Positions 37,313 to 46,661 of a stretch of DNA of 64,000 bases are shown one piece after another (the stretch's first letter is position 1; every line of letters begins with the position of its first letter). Source of the stretch: Phycisphaeraceae bacterium (lineage in GTDB: Bacteria > Planctomycetota > Phycisphaerae > Phycisphaerales > UBA1924). The stretch spans positions 1 to 64,000 of the forward strand of contig JAHBXC010000006.1 in the NCBI GenBank assembly GCA_019636675.1, read 5' to 3'. Position numbers and translations under genes: made by a program. The notes under the pieces were generated by a model, which was not told the origin of the DNA, searched no databases, and saw nothing but the letters and a program-made list of their open reading frames with translations.

Positions 37313-37653
37313 ACGCAAGCCCCCTCGCCCACAGGCCGGAGGGACCCGTCCCTCGTCGTTCGACCCTGAGCCGCAGGAAAAAACCGCCGACAACCGCCGG
37401 GCGACCGTGCCCGAGCATACTCCAGACTACCAGTACGCCCGGAAGGGTCAAGGCGATCCTCCGTCGAACCCAGTTTCTACATACCTGCGAGCATGCCGCG
37501 GGCCTCGGCTCAGACTCCACGGCGCCCTCGCCCCGGGAACTCGGTCCGTCCCGCGGCGGGGCCTCTGCCATTCCCGTGATCAGTGTGCGTCGTCGTTCCA
37601 ACACAGCTCTGTGAACACGCTCGGAGGACGACGCCTTCGGATACCTTGAACGG
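37313..37653. other. Divergent intergenic region gspE-like / cupin lipoprotein
   Basis: 341 bp, no recognisable gene. It should contain both divergent promoters; none matches the consensus convincingly by eye. Confidence 0.45.
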
Positions 37654-38094
37654 ATGAACACGATGACCAGGAGCCCCGGCAGCGCGGCGTCCGCCATGCT
37701 TCTCGTCGCATGCTGCGGGCTCGGCGCGTGCAGCGCCCCGCGCAGCTCGAATCATCAATGGCCCCAGCATCTGGACGCGGTTGTCGCGGCGCCGCGGCAC
37801 CATCGCCTGCTGCTCGAGAACGATCGGGTGCGCGTACTCGACACGATCATCAACCCGGGCGAGGTCGTGCCGCTCCACACGCATCGCTGGCCGGCCGCGT
37901 ACTACATCCTCTCCAGCGGAGACTTCGTGCGACGGGATGCATCGGGGGTGGTGACGCTCGATTCGCGCGAGTTGTCCGAGCAAGCAGCGCCGGGAAGCGC
38001 TCTCTGGTCGTCAGCGCTCGGTCCACACACGCTCGAGAACGTCGGACAGTCGGTGATCCATGTCATCAGCGTTGAAGTCAAGGATCCTGAGTGA
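37654..38094 (+). CDS. Cupin-fold lipoprotein
   Basis: 146 residues. The N-terminus ends in the lipobox L-G-A-C (MLLVACCGLGAC), so it is a lipoprotein. The cupin core is VRVLDTIINPGEVVPLHTHRWPAAYYIL, with the HxH metal ligands, and a second motif GPHTLENVGQSVIHVISVE. The substrate is unknown; single-domain cupins of this size are often isomerases, dioxygenases or sensors. Stands alone on the plus strand. Confidence 0.75.
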   Translation: MNTMTRSPGSAASAMLLVACCGLGACSAPRSSNHQWPQHLDAVVAAPRHHRLLLENDRVRVLDTIINPGEVVPLHTHRWPAAYYILSSGDFVRRDASGVVTLDSRELSEQAAPGSALWSSALGPHTLENVGQSVIHVISVEVKDPE

Positions 38095-38595
38095 TCGGGA
38101 CGCCGCACCCGCCGGGTGCAACTCAGAAACGACAACCCGCGTCGTGCGATCCGGGGGTTCTCGACGACCGGAGCACAGTGGCTGGTGATTCCGCGGCCGA
38201 AACCGTCCGTGCTATCGACAGGACACGTGGCGCAAGTCTTTGCTGACCAATCAGTGCGCGATGTCGCAGCCGGGTTGCCCTGACCCGTACGTTGGCGAAA
38301 CGCCGCGAAGCGCCGCCGCGTCGTTCGCGCCTGCCGCTGGGATATACAGCAACCGTGAATACCGGGGAAACCCCTGAACGCATCGACGGTCAACGCCGCC
38401 GACCTGGAGTAACCCCGGGAAAGTGCTGGGTACGGCGACGCGCCGCGATAGTGACGCTGAGACTCACTCTCTCTTCTTGCAGAGCACCGAACAAACGCGT
38501 TCTTGTAGGTGCAGAATCGATACAATAAAGCGAGAAACGCTTCGGTGATATGAGCAATGTCTTTGCACATGGACACCCCTTTGAGAGGAAAAGCA
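38095..38595 (+). other. Long upstream region of DUF2959 lipoprotein gene
   Basis: 501 bp with no credible gene; lower GC near its right end. GATACAATAAAGC at about 38519-38531 contains a good -10 (TACAAT). GAGAGGAAAAG just before 38596 is a strong ribosome site, which sets the start there rather than at an upstream in-frame ATG at 38557. Confidence 0.45.
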
Positions 38596-39201
38596 ATGCG
38601 CGCATTCAAGGCACTCATGTTGGTGACGCTCCTCCCGTTCCTGTCGCTGCAGTTCGGCTGCGCGTCGACGCCCGACCTGCCCCCGGCGGCGCGCGAAGGG
38701 CTCTCCGACATCTCCGGCTCGCTCGATGACGCGGGCGCGAGCGTCAGGGCCGTCGTCGACACGCTCCGCAGGATGGAGAACGCCAGCGGCGACGCGAGCG
38801 CGCTCCTCAAGGAGTACTCCGATCGAGTCGTGGCCATGGATCGCACGCTCGACGCGACCCGCTCGCGTCTCTCCAACATCCGCGGCCCGGAGAGCTTCTT
38901 CGAGTCGTGGAAGGCAGACATCGCCGCGATCTCGAACACGCAGCTCCGTCGTGAAGGCGAAGATCGATACGATGCCGTCCGCACCGAACTCGACCGGGTC
39001 AACGCCAAGATCGACGACCTGCGCGATTCCTTCGCCCCGATGCATCGCAACATCACCGAACTCGCCAAGTACCTGAAGGATGACCCGACTCTCTCAGGGC
39101 TCGAGCGCTCAGCGACCACCATCCGGCGCACGCTCGGCCAGCACCGCGAGGTCAAGGCCAAGTTCGACGATGTCCAGCGAACGATCGCCAGGCTGATGTA
39201 A
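38596..39201 (+). CDS. DUF2959-type lipoprotein
   Basis: 201 residues. The signal peptide MRAFKALMLVTLLPFLSLQFGC ends in a lipobox cysteine. The mature protein is almost all helical with coiled-coil character (GSLDDAGASVRAVVDTLRRM, DRTLDATRSRLSNI), matching the DUF2959 family of periplasmic helical proteins. Function unknown. It is followed by a strong terminator and then by the tRNA-Gly remnant that marks the island boundary. Confidence 0.75.
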   Translation: MRAFKALMLVTLLPFLSLQFGCASTPDLPPAAREGLSDISGSLDDAGASVRAVVDTLRRMENASGDASALLKEYSDRVVAMDRTLDATRSRLSNIRGPESFFESWKADIAAISNTQLRREGEDRYDAVRTELDRVNAKIDDLRDSFAPMHRNITELAKYLKDDPTLSGLERSATTIRRTLGQHREVKAKFDDVQRTIARLM

Positions 39202-39232
39202 ACGAACCCGCAACCCATCCAGACTCGACCAG

Positions 39233-39259
39233 CGCCCGGCAAAGCCGGGCGTTTTTTTT
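39233..39259 (+). terminator. Intrinsic terminator of DUF2959 gene
   Basis: CGCCCGGC-AAA-GCCGGGCG followed by eight T residues. Confidence 0.93.
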
Positions 39260-39415
39260 CGGCTTCGTCGCCGCAGCCGTCGTCGCATTCCACAAGACTG
39301 AACCGAGGAGCGAAGACGCCGAGATGGCCGGTGAGGCCGCCCGCGCGAACCCCGGCGAGCGCCGCGAGGGCGCGCCGGCGCGCGGGCGTGTAGAACCCGC
39401 GCGTCCGATGAACAA

Positions 39416-39441
39416 GGCCCGCGTCCCAACGGGACCGGGCC
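39416..39441 (-). terminator. Terminator of the original tRNA-Gly gene
   Basis: On the minus strand GGCCCG-GTCCC, a GTT loop, and GGGAC-g-CGGGCC are followed by TTGTTC, 26 bases after the 3' end of the tRNA fragment. It supports this side being the native chromosomal flank. Confidence 0.65.
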
Positions 39442-39467
39442 TTGACATGCTGCGCAGATCTCATGAA

Positions 39468-39509
39468 AGCGGGTGACCGGAATCGAACCGGCGACATTCA
39501 GCTTGGGAA
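39468..39509 (-). pseudogene. 3' half of tRNA-Gly(CCC), probable attachment-site scar
   Basis: Read on the minus strand, TTCCCAA is an anticodon loop with CCC, followed by GCTGA (3' anticodon stem), ATGTC (variable loop), GCCGG-TTCGATT-CCGGT (T arm) and CACCCGC-T (acceptor and discriminator): exactly 42 nt of canonical spacing. Upstream of the anticodon loop the sequence no longer fits: no D arm and no GCGGGTG acceptor strand exist. Integrases of the tyrosine recombinase class commonly recombine within the anticodon loop or T arm and leave such a 3' fragment at the far end of the element. The intact tRNA is expected beyond the right edge. Confidence 0.82.
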
Positions 39510-40181
39510 CCAGAATGCACCCCCCAAAAAACCCTCAAGAAACGAGTGCTTCGTTACCACCCCCAGCAGTATTCCCAGCGGTCAGGCCGGGAACCCAGCC
39601 CACGACCTGCGCCGCTTGGCCGAGATTTGGCCCCATCTCTCCCCGGCCGTTCGAGCCGCCCTCTTGGGGGCAGCGGAGGCGGCCCAGCGAGTTCCATGAC
39701 AAGTGCCGCTGCCCACCCATAACGAAAAGGCCGGTTCTCGGGGTCGCCTGCTCGGGTCTGAGTCCAGTCTGGCCCGATTCCGCTCCCGGTAAAGACGCAA
39801 TCCAGGACGCGATGTCCGCGGGCCGAAGCTTGATGCCGCCGCGAGTCCCGCAGCGTTGGGAACTCTCGTTCGGGAGAGGACAAAGCCTTGAAACGGGGAA
39901 CCTACGCCGACAACCACCGACGCCAAGCGTCACGGCGATCGATCCGTCTGTCGATATTGCCTGACTCTGCGAGAGGCTGCTCGTGGGGGTGGAGCGTGAG
40001 GATTAGAGCGGGAGAAGGGCGCACGTCCCGCTTCATCAGGGGGCACTGACTACCCCGTTTTGACAAACGCACGGCTATCGGAGTCGGCACCCCTCCGGCC
40101 TACGCCCGCCACTCCATCGAAGGTGCGGAGGGCGGGGGCATACCGAACAGGTCTCAAGGGTTGGACGCTGCGATACGGCGC
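39510..40181. other. Island-edge region without a gene
   Basis: 672 bp between the tRNA fragment and the first island gene. Several open frames exist on both strands, but none has a ribosome site or recognisable protein; those crossing 39470-39510 are translations of tRNA sequence. Confidence 0.5.
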
Positions 40182-41153
40182 TCATGGCAGCGTGTGAATG
40201 GATGTTGCACTGACGACGACCGCCTTCCCGTCGGCCGATGCGACCTTGCCCACCACGACCATTTCCGAAAGCTCCTTCAACCCGCGCCGCCCCTTCATGT
40301 CGGTGCGGAGGATCTGGCCCTTCGCGTCCACAACCTGCACCGTCACGGAGTTGGCGAGGATGTCGGTCTTGGTTTCGCAGCAGTAATCCCAGGGCTTGGA
40401 GCACTTATCGTCCGGGTTTTCGTTGCACGCCTTGAGGTCCCGGCCCATAAGCGTGAAGACCGCGCGGCCAACGACAAACGGCTCCTTGCTGCCGCCGACG
40501 CGCCCACGGAGCACGACCTCGTCACCGACCTTGAGGGTCCCGGCCTTGCGGGCCTCCGACACATCCTTGGCGGTCTCCGGCAGCTTCTCGACGAAGAAAC
40601 CGCTCGGCAGCGGGGCCTTGGGCACATGCATCGAGACCGCCGTGAGCACCAGCGCGTCGTTCCCGTTGGCGGTCTCGACCTTGGCGGTCAGGAACACCTC
40701 GGCACCCGGCTTAAGTCCGTGCTGGCCGTTGAGCCCGGCGCGTAGGGGCCTGCCGTTGGCATCCACAATCTGCACCGTCGCCCGCCCTTCGGCTGGAATA
40801 TCGCACGCGGTGTCGGGGAGTGTGTCCGAGGGTGGGCAGCAGCCCTTGCGGGTGGACTCGTCCACCAGCGTGAACATCGAGCGGTTCTCAACAAACGCGT
40901 CCTTGGACATCGCCACGTTGCCGCGGACCGTGATCGTCTCACCGACCTTTGCGGACTTCATCGCGGCGGTGATCTCCAGCGCGTTGGCAGGAAGTTCGGG
41001 CTTGAGCATCGTCTTCACGTCCGCGACGCTCTTGACCTGCGCCATCGCCGCCGCAGGCGTGAACACACCCAGCCCCGCCGCGCCGCCCAGCAGCATGGCC
41101 GCGAGCGACATCGCCCGCACAACACCCGTCACGTTCATCTTCGCCGTCTTCAT
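40182..41153 (-). CDS. Secreted two-domain protein of the ABC exporter cluster
   Basis: 323 residues; ATG at 41153 with AAGGAGC 7 bases upstream. Signal peptide MKTAKMNVTGVVRAMSLAAMLLGGAAG with A-M-A-Q cleavage. Two similar halves, each with a V-G-(E/D)-x-(I/V)-x-(V/L)-R-G strand (VGETITVRGNVAMSKDAFV and VGDEVVLRGRVGGSKEPFV), a cysteine cluster (KGCCPP...C; CNENPDDKCSKPWDYCC), and VQIVDANGRPLRAGLNGQHGLK / VQVVDAKGQILRTDMKGRRGLK. The halves are an internal duplication of an OB-like fold. The conserved cysteines suggest metal binding. It is the last gene of the minus-strand series, next to two FtsX permeases. Confidence 0.75.
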   Translation of the reverse strand: MKTAKMNVTGVVRAMSLAAMLLGGAAGLGVFTPAAAMAQVKSVADVKTMLKPELPANALEITAAMKSAKVGETITVRGNVAMSKDAFVENRSMFTLVDESTRKGCCPPSDTLPDTACDIPAEGRATVQIVDANGRPLRAGLNGQHGLKPGAEVFLTAKVETANGNDALVLTAVSMHVPKAPLPSGFFVEKLPETAKDVSEARKAGTLKVGDEVVLRGRVGGSKEPFVVGRAVFTLMGRDLKACNENPDDKCSKPWDYCCETKTDILANSVTVQVVDAKGQILRTDMKGRRGLKELSEMVVVGKVASADGKAVVVSATSIHTLP

Positions 41154-41227
41154 ATCAAAGCTCCTTGAACACACTGTTGCACTCTACTCGCCTCGCGACA
41201 CGCGCCGCGCGGGCATCTCGCTTGCCA

Positions 41228-42490
41228 TCACACCGCCTTGAGCGCGACGGGAATCGTCGGCTTCAGGCAACGGATCGCCGGGGGCAACGCACCCACGACG
41301 CCCAGGGCCAGGCCCGTCAGCAGCCCCAGCCCGATCACCGTCTCATCGATCATCAGCCCAAATGCCCCCATTGAGAACCGCACCGCCAGCCCGTCGAGCA
41401 TGAACACACCCACCGCGCACGCGATCAGCCCGCCGGCCGCCGTCGCCAGAGTCGATTCCTGGATCATCGACCAGACGATCGCCAGCCGTCGGTAGCCGAT
41501 GGATTGCAGCGTGCCCAGCTCGCGGATACGCGAAGCGAATGCGGCGTACATCGTGTTCAGCCCGCCAAAGAGCCCGCCCACGGCGATCAGCCCCGCCGTC
41601 ACCCAAGCGACGATTTTGATCGGGCCGAAGAAGTTGGCGAGTTTGCCGTAGTACTCGCGCTCGGTCATGGGCACGAGTTCGAGGTCGGGCCGCGTTTTGG
41701 TGAAGGCCGCGATGTCCCCGAAATCCGCACCCTCGCCCGTCTCCTCGTTGTAGGGGTCGAGCGTGAGGACGACGCATGAGATGGTCTCTCGCTTGGTGGC
41801 CGTCATGAGATCCGCCAGCGGCAGCCACACCTCCGCCTCGACGACCGTCCCCGGCGCGCTGAAGCGCCCGACGACTTCCCACGGTCTGCCGTCGATCATC
41901 ACTGCTTTGCCGACCTGCACGTCGATCTCGGCAACCCCAAGCACAGTCGCCGCCATCCGCCCAACCAAGACTTCATCGGCTCCGGATACGGGCCAGCGTC
42001 CCTCGGTGAGCGATACCGATTCGTGGACGAGGGCCGCGGCGGGGGTGACTCCACGCATCATGACTTGTCGTCCCTTCGGCCTGGGCATCGAGGATGTGTT
42101 CGAGCCCCGAGCGGCAGCAGACTGCTCGCCGCTTGATTGGGTCGTGGTGCTCGCCGCGGCACCCACTCGGACAGGCAGCATCACATGCACCTCGGGCGAG
42201 ACATACGCCACACCCGCGCGGGTCCGCACGCCCGCGACGCTCGCCGCGAGCACCCCGGGCACGCCCGCCTCGATCTCGGAGCGCTCGACGCTCTCCTCGC
42301 TCCCCGCGCCCATGAGGATGACGTTGTGCTCGCCGCCGGTTGCCCGCAGCGCGCGGCTCATGCCGTTGACAAACCCGCCCGCGACCAGGATGAGCAGGAC
42401 GACCATCGCAGCCCCGGCGACGGAGAGGAACAGCCGCGAGGGCGAGCGCCCCAGGTTGCGGACGGCATAGGCAAAGGGAAGAAGTCTCAT
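41228..42490 (-). CDS. FtsX-family ABC transporter permease (second)
   Basis: 420 residues. Starts MRLLPFAYAVRNLGRSPSRLF, typical for MacB/FtsX permeases; AAAGGA lies upstream of ATG 42490, and an earlier ATG at 42505 would overlap the preceding gene. One helix near the N-terminus (VAGAAMVVLLILVAGGFVNG), a large extracytoplasmic domain, then three helices at the C-terminus (IVAWVTAGLIAVGGLFGGLNTMYA; TLATAAGGLIACAVGVFML; IGLGLLTGLALGVVGALPPAIRCLKP). Pairs with the permease at 42502 and the ATPase at 43669. Confidence 0.88.
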   Translation of the reverse strand: MRLLPFAYAVRNLGRSPSRLFLSVAGAAMVVLLILVAGGFVNGMSRALRATGGEHNVILMGAGSEESVERSEIEAGVPGVLAASVAGVRTRAGVAYVSPEVHVMLPVRVGAAASTTTQSSGEQSAAARGSNTSSMPRPKGRQVMMRGVTPAAALVHESVSLTEGRWPVSGADEVLVGRMAATVLGVAEIDVQVGKAVMIDGRPWEVVGRFSAPGTVVEAEVWLPLADLMTATKRETISCVVLTLDPYNEETGEGADFGDIAAFTKTRPDLELVPMTEREYYGKLANFFGPIKIVAWVTAGLIAVGGLFGGLNTMYAAFASRIRELGTLQSIGYRRLAIVWSMIQESTLATAAGGLIACAVGVFMLDGLAVRFSMGAFGLMIDETVIGLGLLTGLALGVVGALPPAIRCLKPTIPVALKAV

Positions 42491-42501
42491 GAAGTCCTTT
42501 C

Positions 42502-43665
42502 TCACACTGCCCGGAAGCAGGACGCGATCTCACGCCGTCCGGCTCGCCACGCGGGCACCAGGCCCGCCACGATGCCCACGCCCGCCGAGATGATGAGGCC
42601 CCAAACCAAGACTGACCACGACGCGCTCACGCCGATCGACAGTCCCTCCTGCGAGAGACTGAAGTTGCCGAAGTGGACCACCGACAGGGCGATGACTGTG
42701 CCGATCGCGCCCCCGAGCACGCCGATGAGCATTCCTTCGCTGACAATCAACCGGGCGATGAGGCTGGAGCGGAACCCCAGCGTCTGCAAGACCGCGTGCT
42801 CCTTGATGCGGTCCTGCACGCTGAGAACGATGGCGTTGGCCACCAGCGCGAGCACGGCGGCCAGGCACCCCCAGCCCAGCCACTGCGTGAACTTCACGAT
42901 CTCCACGATGTCGGCCCCGGCCTGCGCGACAAAGGCCTTCTCGGGGCTGGTCATGGTCGGGTCGGCCTCAGTGCGGAACTCGGCGTCGATCGCCTCGGCC
43001 ACCTGCTCCATCTTCGCCGGGTCATCGACGCGGACGGTGAACTGCGTGACGCTGCCAAGCCCGCCGCCCTTGCCCGCGGCCTGCTGGAGGAAGTCGAGAT
43101 GGACGTAGGCGACGTTCTGGTCTTGTGCCTCGGGCGAGCGGATGATGCCCGCGACGGTGACGGTGATACCCGAGGCATCAAAGGACTGGCCGACCTGGAA
43201 GCCGCGTCGCGCGGCGAGCGTCTCGCCCACAAGGGCCGAGTCCGAGCGCTTCTCCCACTCGGCCACGGAGCCGGCGATGAGTTGCCACTTGCTGGCCCAG
43301 CCCTTCGGCCCGGCTAACTCTTCGCGTGGCACGCCCCGGAACGTGACGACATCCAGCGAGGCACGGCAATTGTTCACCACGATCTTGACCGGCACTGCGC
43401 TGACCACGCCCGGGATCTTCTCGATGCGGTCCACGTAGAACTGCGGCAGACGGCTGGCGGCGGGGCAGAAGCGGTTCTCGCGGTAGACCACCAGCGTGGT
43501 GTCCCCTGCGGCGGCCTGCGTCGAGCGGCGCACGCCTTCCTGCAGCGTCTGCACCGCGATGAACAGGAACATGGCGATGGCGACGCCGGAGAGCGTGAGC
43601 ACGCTGCGGACGCGGTGCCGCCAGAGCTGCTTGACGACGACGGGGATGAACTTGGGCGCGATCAT
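42502..43665 (-). CDS. FtsX-family ABC transporter permease (first)
   Basis: 387 residues. MIAPKFIPVVVKQLWRHRVRSVLTL opens into a first helix; three C-terminal helices (IVKFTQWLGWGCLAAVLALVANAIVLS; VSEGMLIGVLGGAIGTVIALSVV; VLVWGLIISAGVGIVAGLVPAWRAGRR) complete the FtsX topology. Only 3 bases separate it from the ATPase stop. With the second permease it likely forms a heterodimer, and with the adaptor at 44484 a tripartite-like exporter. Substrate unknown, metal or metal complex inferred from context. Confidence 0.88.
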   Translation of the reverse strand: MIAPKFIPVVVKQLWRHRVRSVLTLSGVAIAMFLFIAVQTLQEGVRRSTQAAAGDTTLVVYRENRFCPAASRLPQFYVDRIEKIPGVVSAVPVKIVVNNCRASLDVVTFRGVPREELAGPKGWASKWQLIAGSVAEWEKRSDSALVGETLAARRGFQVGQSFDASGITVTVAGIIRSPEAQDQNVAYVHLDFLQQAAGKGGGLGSVTQFTVRVDDPAKMEQVAEAIDAEFRTEADPTMTSPEKAFVAQAGADIVEIVKFTQWLGWGCLAAVLALVANAIVLSVQDRIKEHAVLQTLGFRSSLIARLIVSEGMLIGVLGGAIGTVIALSVVHFGNFSLSQEGLSIGVSASWSVLVWGLIISAGVGIVAGLVPAWRAGRREIASCFRAV

Positions 43666-43668
43666 GGC

Positions 43669-44430
43669 TCAGGCCTCCTGCGGGACAAGGGGTGCGCGGC
43701 GGGCGGCGAGTTCGGCGGATTCAATGAGGCGGCCCTTCTCCAGGTGCAGCGTTCGCTTCGCGTACGCCGCACTCTTCGCGTCGTGGGTCACGATGATGAG
43801 TGTCTTGCCCAGGTCCTCGCAGAGCCGGACCATGAGGTCCATGATCGCCTGCGCCGACTCCTGGTCGAGGTCGCCGGTGGGTTCGTCGCCGACGATGATG
43901 GTAGGGTCGGTCACGATCGCACGGGCGATGGCGACGCGCTGCTCCTGGCCGCCCGAGAGTTGGCGCGGATAGTGGTCGTGCCGATCGGCGATGCCGACGA
44001 GTTGCAGCGCGGTCTGCACCTTCTCGTGGCGGTCTTTGGCGGACATGCTGTGCAGCAGCAGCGGCAGTTCGACGTTCTCGTAGGCCGTGAGCACGGGCAC
44101 GAGGTTGTAGAGCTGAAAGACGTAGCCCACGTTCACGCTCCGCCAATCGGCGAGCTTCGACCGTGACAGCGTGGAGATGTCCGTGCCGCCGATGATGAGG
44201 TTGCCCCCGCTGGGACGGTCGATCCCGGCGATGAGGTTGAGGAGCGTGGTCTTGCCGCTGCCCGATGGTCCCATCAAGGCGAGAAAGTCGCCCGCGGGAA
44301 CGTCGAGGTCGAGCTCCTGCAAGGGCGTGATGGTGTTGTCGCCCTTCTTGTACGTCTTGGTGAGCCGGCGGCACTGAATGAGTGGCGGGCCGGAGGCATT
44401 TGTTCGATGGTTCGTGTGGTTGGTGGTCAT
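43669..44430 (-). CDS. MacB/LolD-type ABC transporter ATPase
   Basis: 253 residues. MGPSGSGKTTLLNLIAGIDRP is the Walker A, followed by the Q-loop at VFQLYNLVPVLTAYENVELP, the signature LSGGQEQRVAIARAI, Walker B TIIVGDEPTGDLD and the switch histidine in IIVTHD. This pattern (YNLVPVLTAYENVELPL) is that of the LolD/MacB subfamily that works with FtsX permeases. Lies between the adaptor and the permeases. Confidence 0.94.
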   Translation of the reverse strand: MTTNHTNHRTNASGPPLIQCRRLTKTYKKGDNTITPLQELDLDVPAGDFLALMGPSGSGKTTLLNLIAGIDRPSGGNLIIGGTDISTLSRSKLADWRSVNVGYVFQLYNLVPVLTAYENVELPLLLHSMSAKDRHEKVQTALQLVGIADRHDHYPRQLSGGQEQRVAIARAIVTDPTIIVGDEPTGDLDQESAQAIMDLMVRLCEDLGKTLIIVTHDAKSAAYAKRTLHLEKGRLIESAELAARRAPLVPQEA

Positions 44431-44483
44431 GGTCGGTTCTTTCGGGCGGCGAGCCAGTTGCCGGTGTGGTCGGGAGTGGTGCG

Positions 44484-46049
44484 TTACGGGGTGGTCGGAC
44501 TGCGCGCCGCCGTCGCGCCGGTTCGTTCACCAAGCACCTTGAGGCGCGTCCCGTCTTGAATGGCGGGCGACGGAGGCGGGTCGAGGATGACGCGGTCGGT
44601 GAGGCGGAGCCCGCTGGTCACGACGACGAACTCCTCATCGGCCGAGGGTGCAGTGGAGATGTCCCGCCGTCTTGCGACGGAGCTGCCGCCGCTGATGTCC
44701 ACCACCCAGACTTGGCCATTGCCCTCACCCGTTGTGGTAACGGCAGCAGTCGGCACCAGCAGCGTCATGTTGCCGCGGTCGCCGTGATTAGAGCCTGCAC
44801 CGCCCCCTGCGCTCGAGCCCAGCCGCTGTGCGGCGGCGGCGGGCGCGTGGAGTTTGACGCGGGTAAGCATTTCCGGCTTGAGAATGGGCGAGGGATCATC
44901 AATCGCGACCTTAAACTGCACGGTGTTCCGCTGGATGTTGGCCTCGTGCACGACCCGCGACACCACGCCGCTGAACGTCTGGTCCGCCAATGCTTCGGTG
45001 CTGACCGTGGCCCGCGTGCCGACGTTCACCTTGGCAGCGTCCGCCAATGGCACATCCACACGCACCTGCAAATTCGCCGGGTCGTAGACGCGGAGTACCG
45101 CTCCCATCATGGCCCCGCTTGGCCCCGCGTCCCCGCCCTTGCCGCTCATGCTGATCCGCGAACCCGGCTCGACCAACCTGGCGAGCACCACGCCCGCGAC
45201 GGGCGAAAGCACCTCCATCCGCGCCAGCCGCAGCTCGGCCTCGTCGCGCAGCACGTGGGCCGCGGCATGGGCCGCCTTCGCTTGCGCGAGGGCGGCTCGG
45301 GCCTCGCTCACCATCTTCTCCGCTGTGGCGACCTTGGCCTCCAACCCGCCCAAGCGGATCTCCATCCGGCGGAACGTGCCCTCGCTCAGTCCGCCGACCG
45401 GGACCAGCTCACGCTTGCGAGTTACCTCGTCGCGCAGTTCAGCGGCGGCAGTTCTCTCCACTTCGACCTGTGACTCAACGGTCGCGAGCGACGCGTGAGC
45501 GCGTGCAACGTCGGTGTCGCGCTCCGCGACGGTCGCCTCGGCGGCGCGGAGCAAGAGTCGGGCATCGTCGTCGATCAGCCGAGCGATTACCTGCCCGGCC
45601 TCGACACGCTCGCCCTCTAGAACCAGAACCTCCTTGACCACCCCCTCCGCGAGCGCAGGCACACTGACGGCATAGGGCGCGGGCTCGATCCACCCGGGTG
45701 CCTGCACTGCGACCGGCCCCAACGGTGCGTTGGCAGGCGCCTCCGCCAGCTCTGATGTTGCGTTCACGCCGTCAACGGGCGGGACTGCGACAGGGCCTTC
45801 CTTCGGGATGGTCGCGGCGACATACACCTCCAGCCGTGGCTGGATCGCATCGCGGGCGGCGTACGCGAGGAGCCCGCCGGTCGCGAGCAGCACGGCACCC
45901 GGAACCAGAAGTCTCGTGGCCCATCTCGCCTTTGGGCGCGCGATCACCGCGGTATTCCCGGGCGATGTGGCTGGCGATTGGCCTTGTTGTTGTTCTGTGG
46001 GCCGCGGAGCTCGACGGAGCGCCCGCAGATCGGTCTGCGCTGGAGTCAT
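44484..46049 (-). CDS. Periplasmic adaptor (membrane fusion protein) of ABC exporter
   Basis: 521 residues; ATG at 46049 with AGGGAAG just upstream, though a GTG at 46106 is in frame. One N-terminal transmembrane helix (LLVPGAVLLATGGLLAYAA). Lipoyl/barrel-sandwich halves (APGWIEPAPYAVSVPALAEGVVKEVLVLEGERVEAGQVIARL; RLARMEVLSPVAGVVLARLVEPG) flank a long helical hairpin. Then a beta-barrel region (LRVYDPANLQVRVDVPLADA) and a Gly/Ser-rich linker. Same architecture as HlyD/MacA adaptors that couple inner-membrane pumps to an outer-membrane channel. Confidence 0.88.
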   Translation of the reverse strand: MTPAQTDLRALRRAPRPTEQQQGQSPATSPGNTAVIARPKARWATRLLVPGAVLLATGGLLAYAARDAIQPRLEVYVAATIPKEGPVAVPPVDGVNATSELAEAPANAPLGPVAVQAPGWIEPAPYAVSVPALAEGVVKEVLVLEGERVEAGQVIARLIDDDARLLLRAAEATVAERDTDVARAHASLATVESQVEVERTAAAELRDEVTRKRELVPVGGLSEGTFRRMEIRLGGLEAKVATAEKMVSEARAALAQAKAAHAAAHVLRDEAELRLARMEVLSPVAGVVLARLVEPGSRISMSGKGGDAGPSGAMMGAVLRVYDPANLQVRVDVPLADAAKVNVGTRATVSTEALADQTFSGVVSRVVHEANIQRNTVQFKVAIDDPSPILKPEMLTRVKLHAPAAAAQRLGSSAGGGAGSNHGDRGNMTLLVPTAAVTTTGEGNGQVWVVDISGGSSVARRRDISTAPSADEEFVVVTSGLRLTDRVILDPPPSPAIQDGTRLKVLGERTGATAARSPTTP

Positions 46050-46160
46050 GGGTCTTCCCTGTAAAGCGGCGGGTGCCTGTGACGTACCCTCGCGCGCGTG
46101 CAACACTTAATCGCTCGCGCGGGGACAGTTCGGACGGCGTGCGTCCGTTGCAGGGATGTA

Positions 46161-46628
46161 CTAGATGAGCAGCGCGCAGTGCCACCGCAGCGCTTCGCGG
46201 TTGGCCTTTACGAACGGCGGGTCCGCCGCCCAGCCGGGCGGTGCCGGCGCATCGTGAACTTCCCGCGGCGGCAGACTCCAGAGCACCGCGAGCGCGATCT
46301 TCGCCAACCCGTTCGAAAGCTCCTCAAACACCGGAAGGCTTGCTTCGGCCTTCGCGCCCGTGCCTACCGCTGTGCCCTGGCACGACGGGCACGAGGGACA
46401 CTCATCGGGCGGCCCAGGATGATCGTTGGTTGGTGCGTCCTGCTGTTGATCGGGAGCCGGGTCGCCCGGGCATTCGTGGCAGCACGAATCCGCATTGGAC
46501 ACCGCTGAGTGGCGACCATCGCAGATGCTCCCCGCCAACGCCATCGCCTGGCAGCAGCACAGCGGCGTGACCACGCCGATGAGCAGGGCGACCAAGATGC
46601 GGAGCAGGGGGTGACGCATGGTGTCCAT
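46161..46628 (-). CDS. Small Cys-rich membrane protein
   Basis: About 155 residues. One N-terminal hydrophobic helix (LLRILVALLIGVVTPLCCCQ) then cysteine clusters (DSCCHECPGDP; PDECPSCPSCQG) and a C-terminus ending WHCALLI. ATG at 46628 is chosen; TTG at 46643 and ATG at 46619 are alternatives. The cysteine pattern suggests metal binding. It resembles in layout, not clearly in sequence, the protein at 56934 at the other end of the metal cluster: both have an N-terminal helix, a Cys/His middle and a short hydrophobic end in LLI. Function unknown. Confidence 0.68.
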   Translation of the reverse strand: MDTMRHPLLRILVALLIGVVTPLCCCQAMALAGSICDGRHSAVSNADSCCHECPGDPAPDQQQDAPTNDHPGPPDECPSCPSCQGTAVGTGAKAEASLPVFEELSNGLAKIALAVLWSLPPREVHDAPAPPGWAADPPFVKANREALRWHCALLI

Positions 46629-46661
46629 CAGTGTATCGGCCAAACGAACGCCAGATTCACT

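Noticed and set aside
37902..39497. A 531-codon minus-strand frame
   Set aside because: It covers the cupin and DUF2959 genes antisense and includes the tRNA fragment; not a real protein.
39473..39964. Open frame beginning MTGIEPATFSLG
   Set aside because: Its first residues are a translation of the tRNA-Gly fragment; such frames are common annotation artefacts around tRNA genes.
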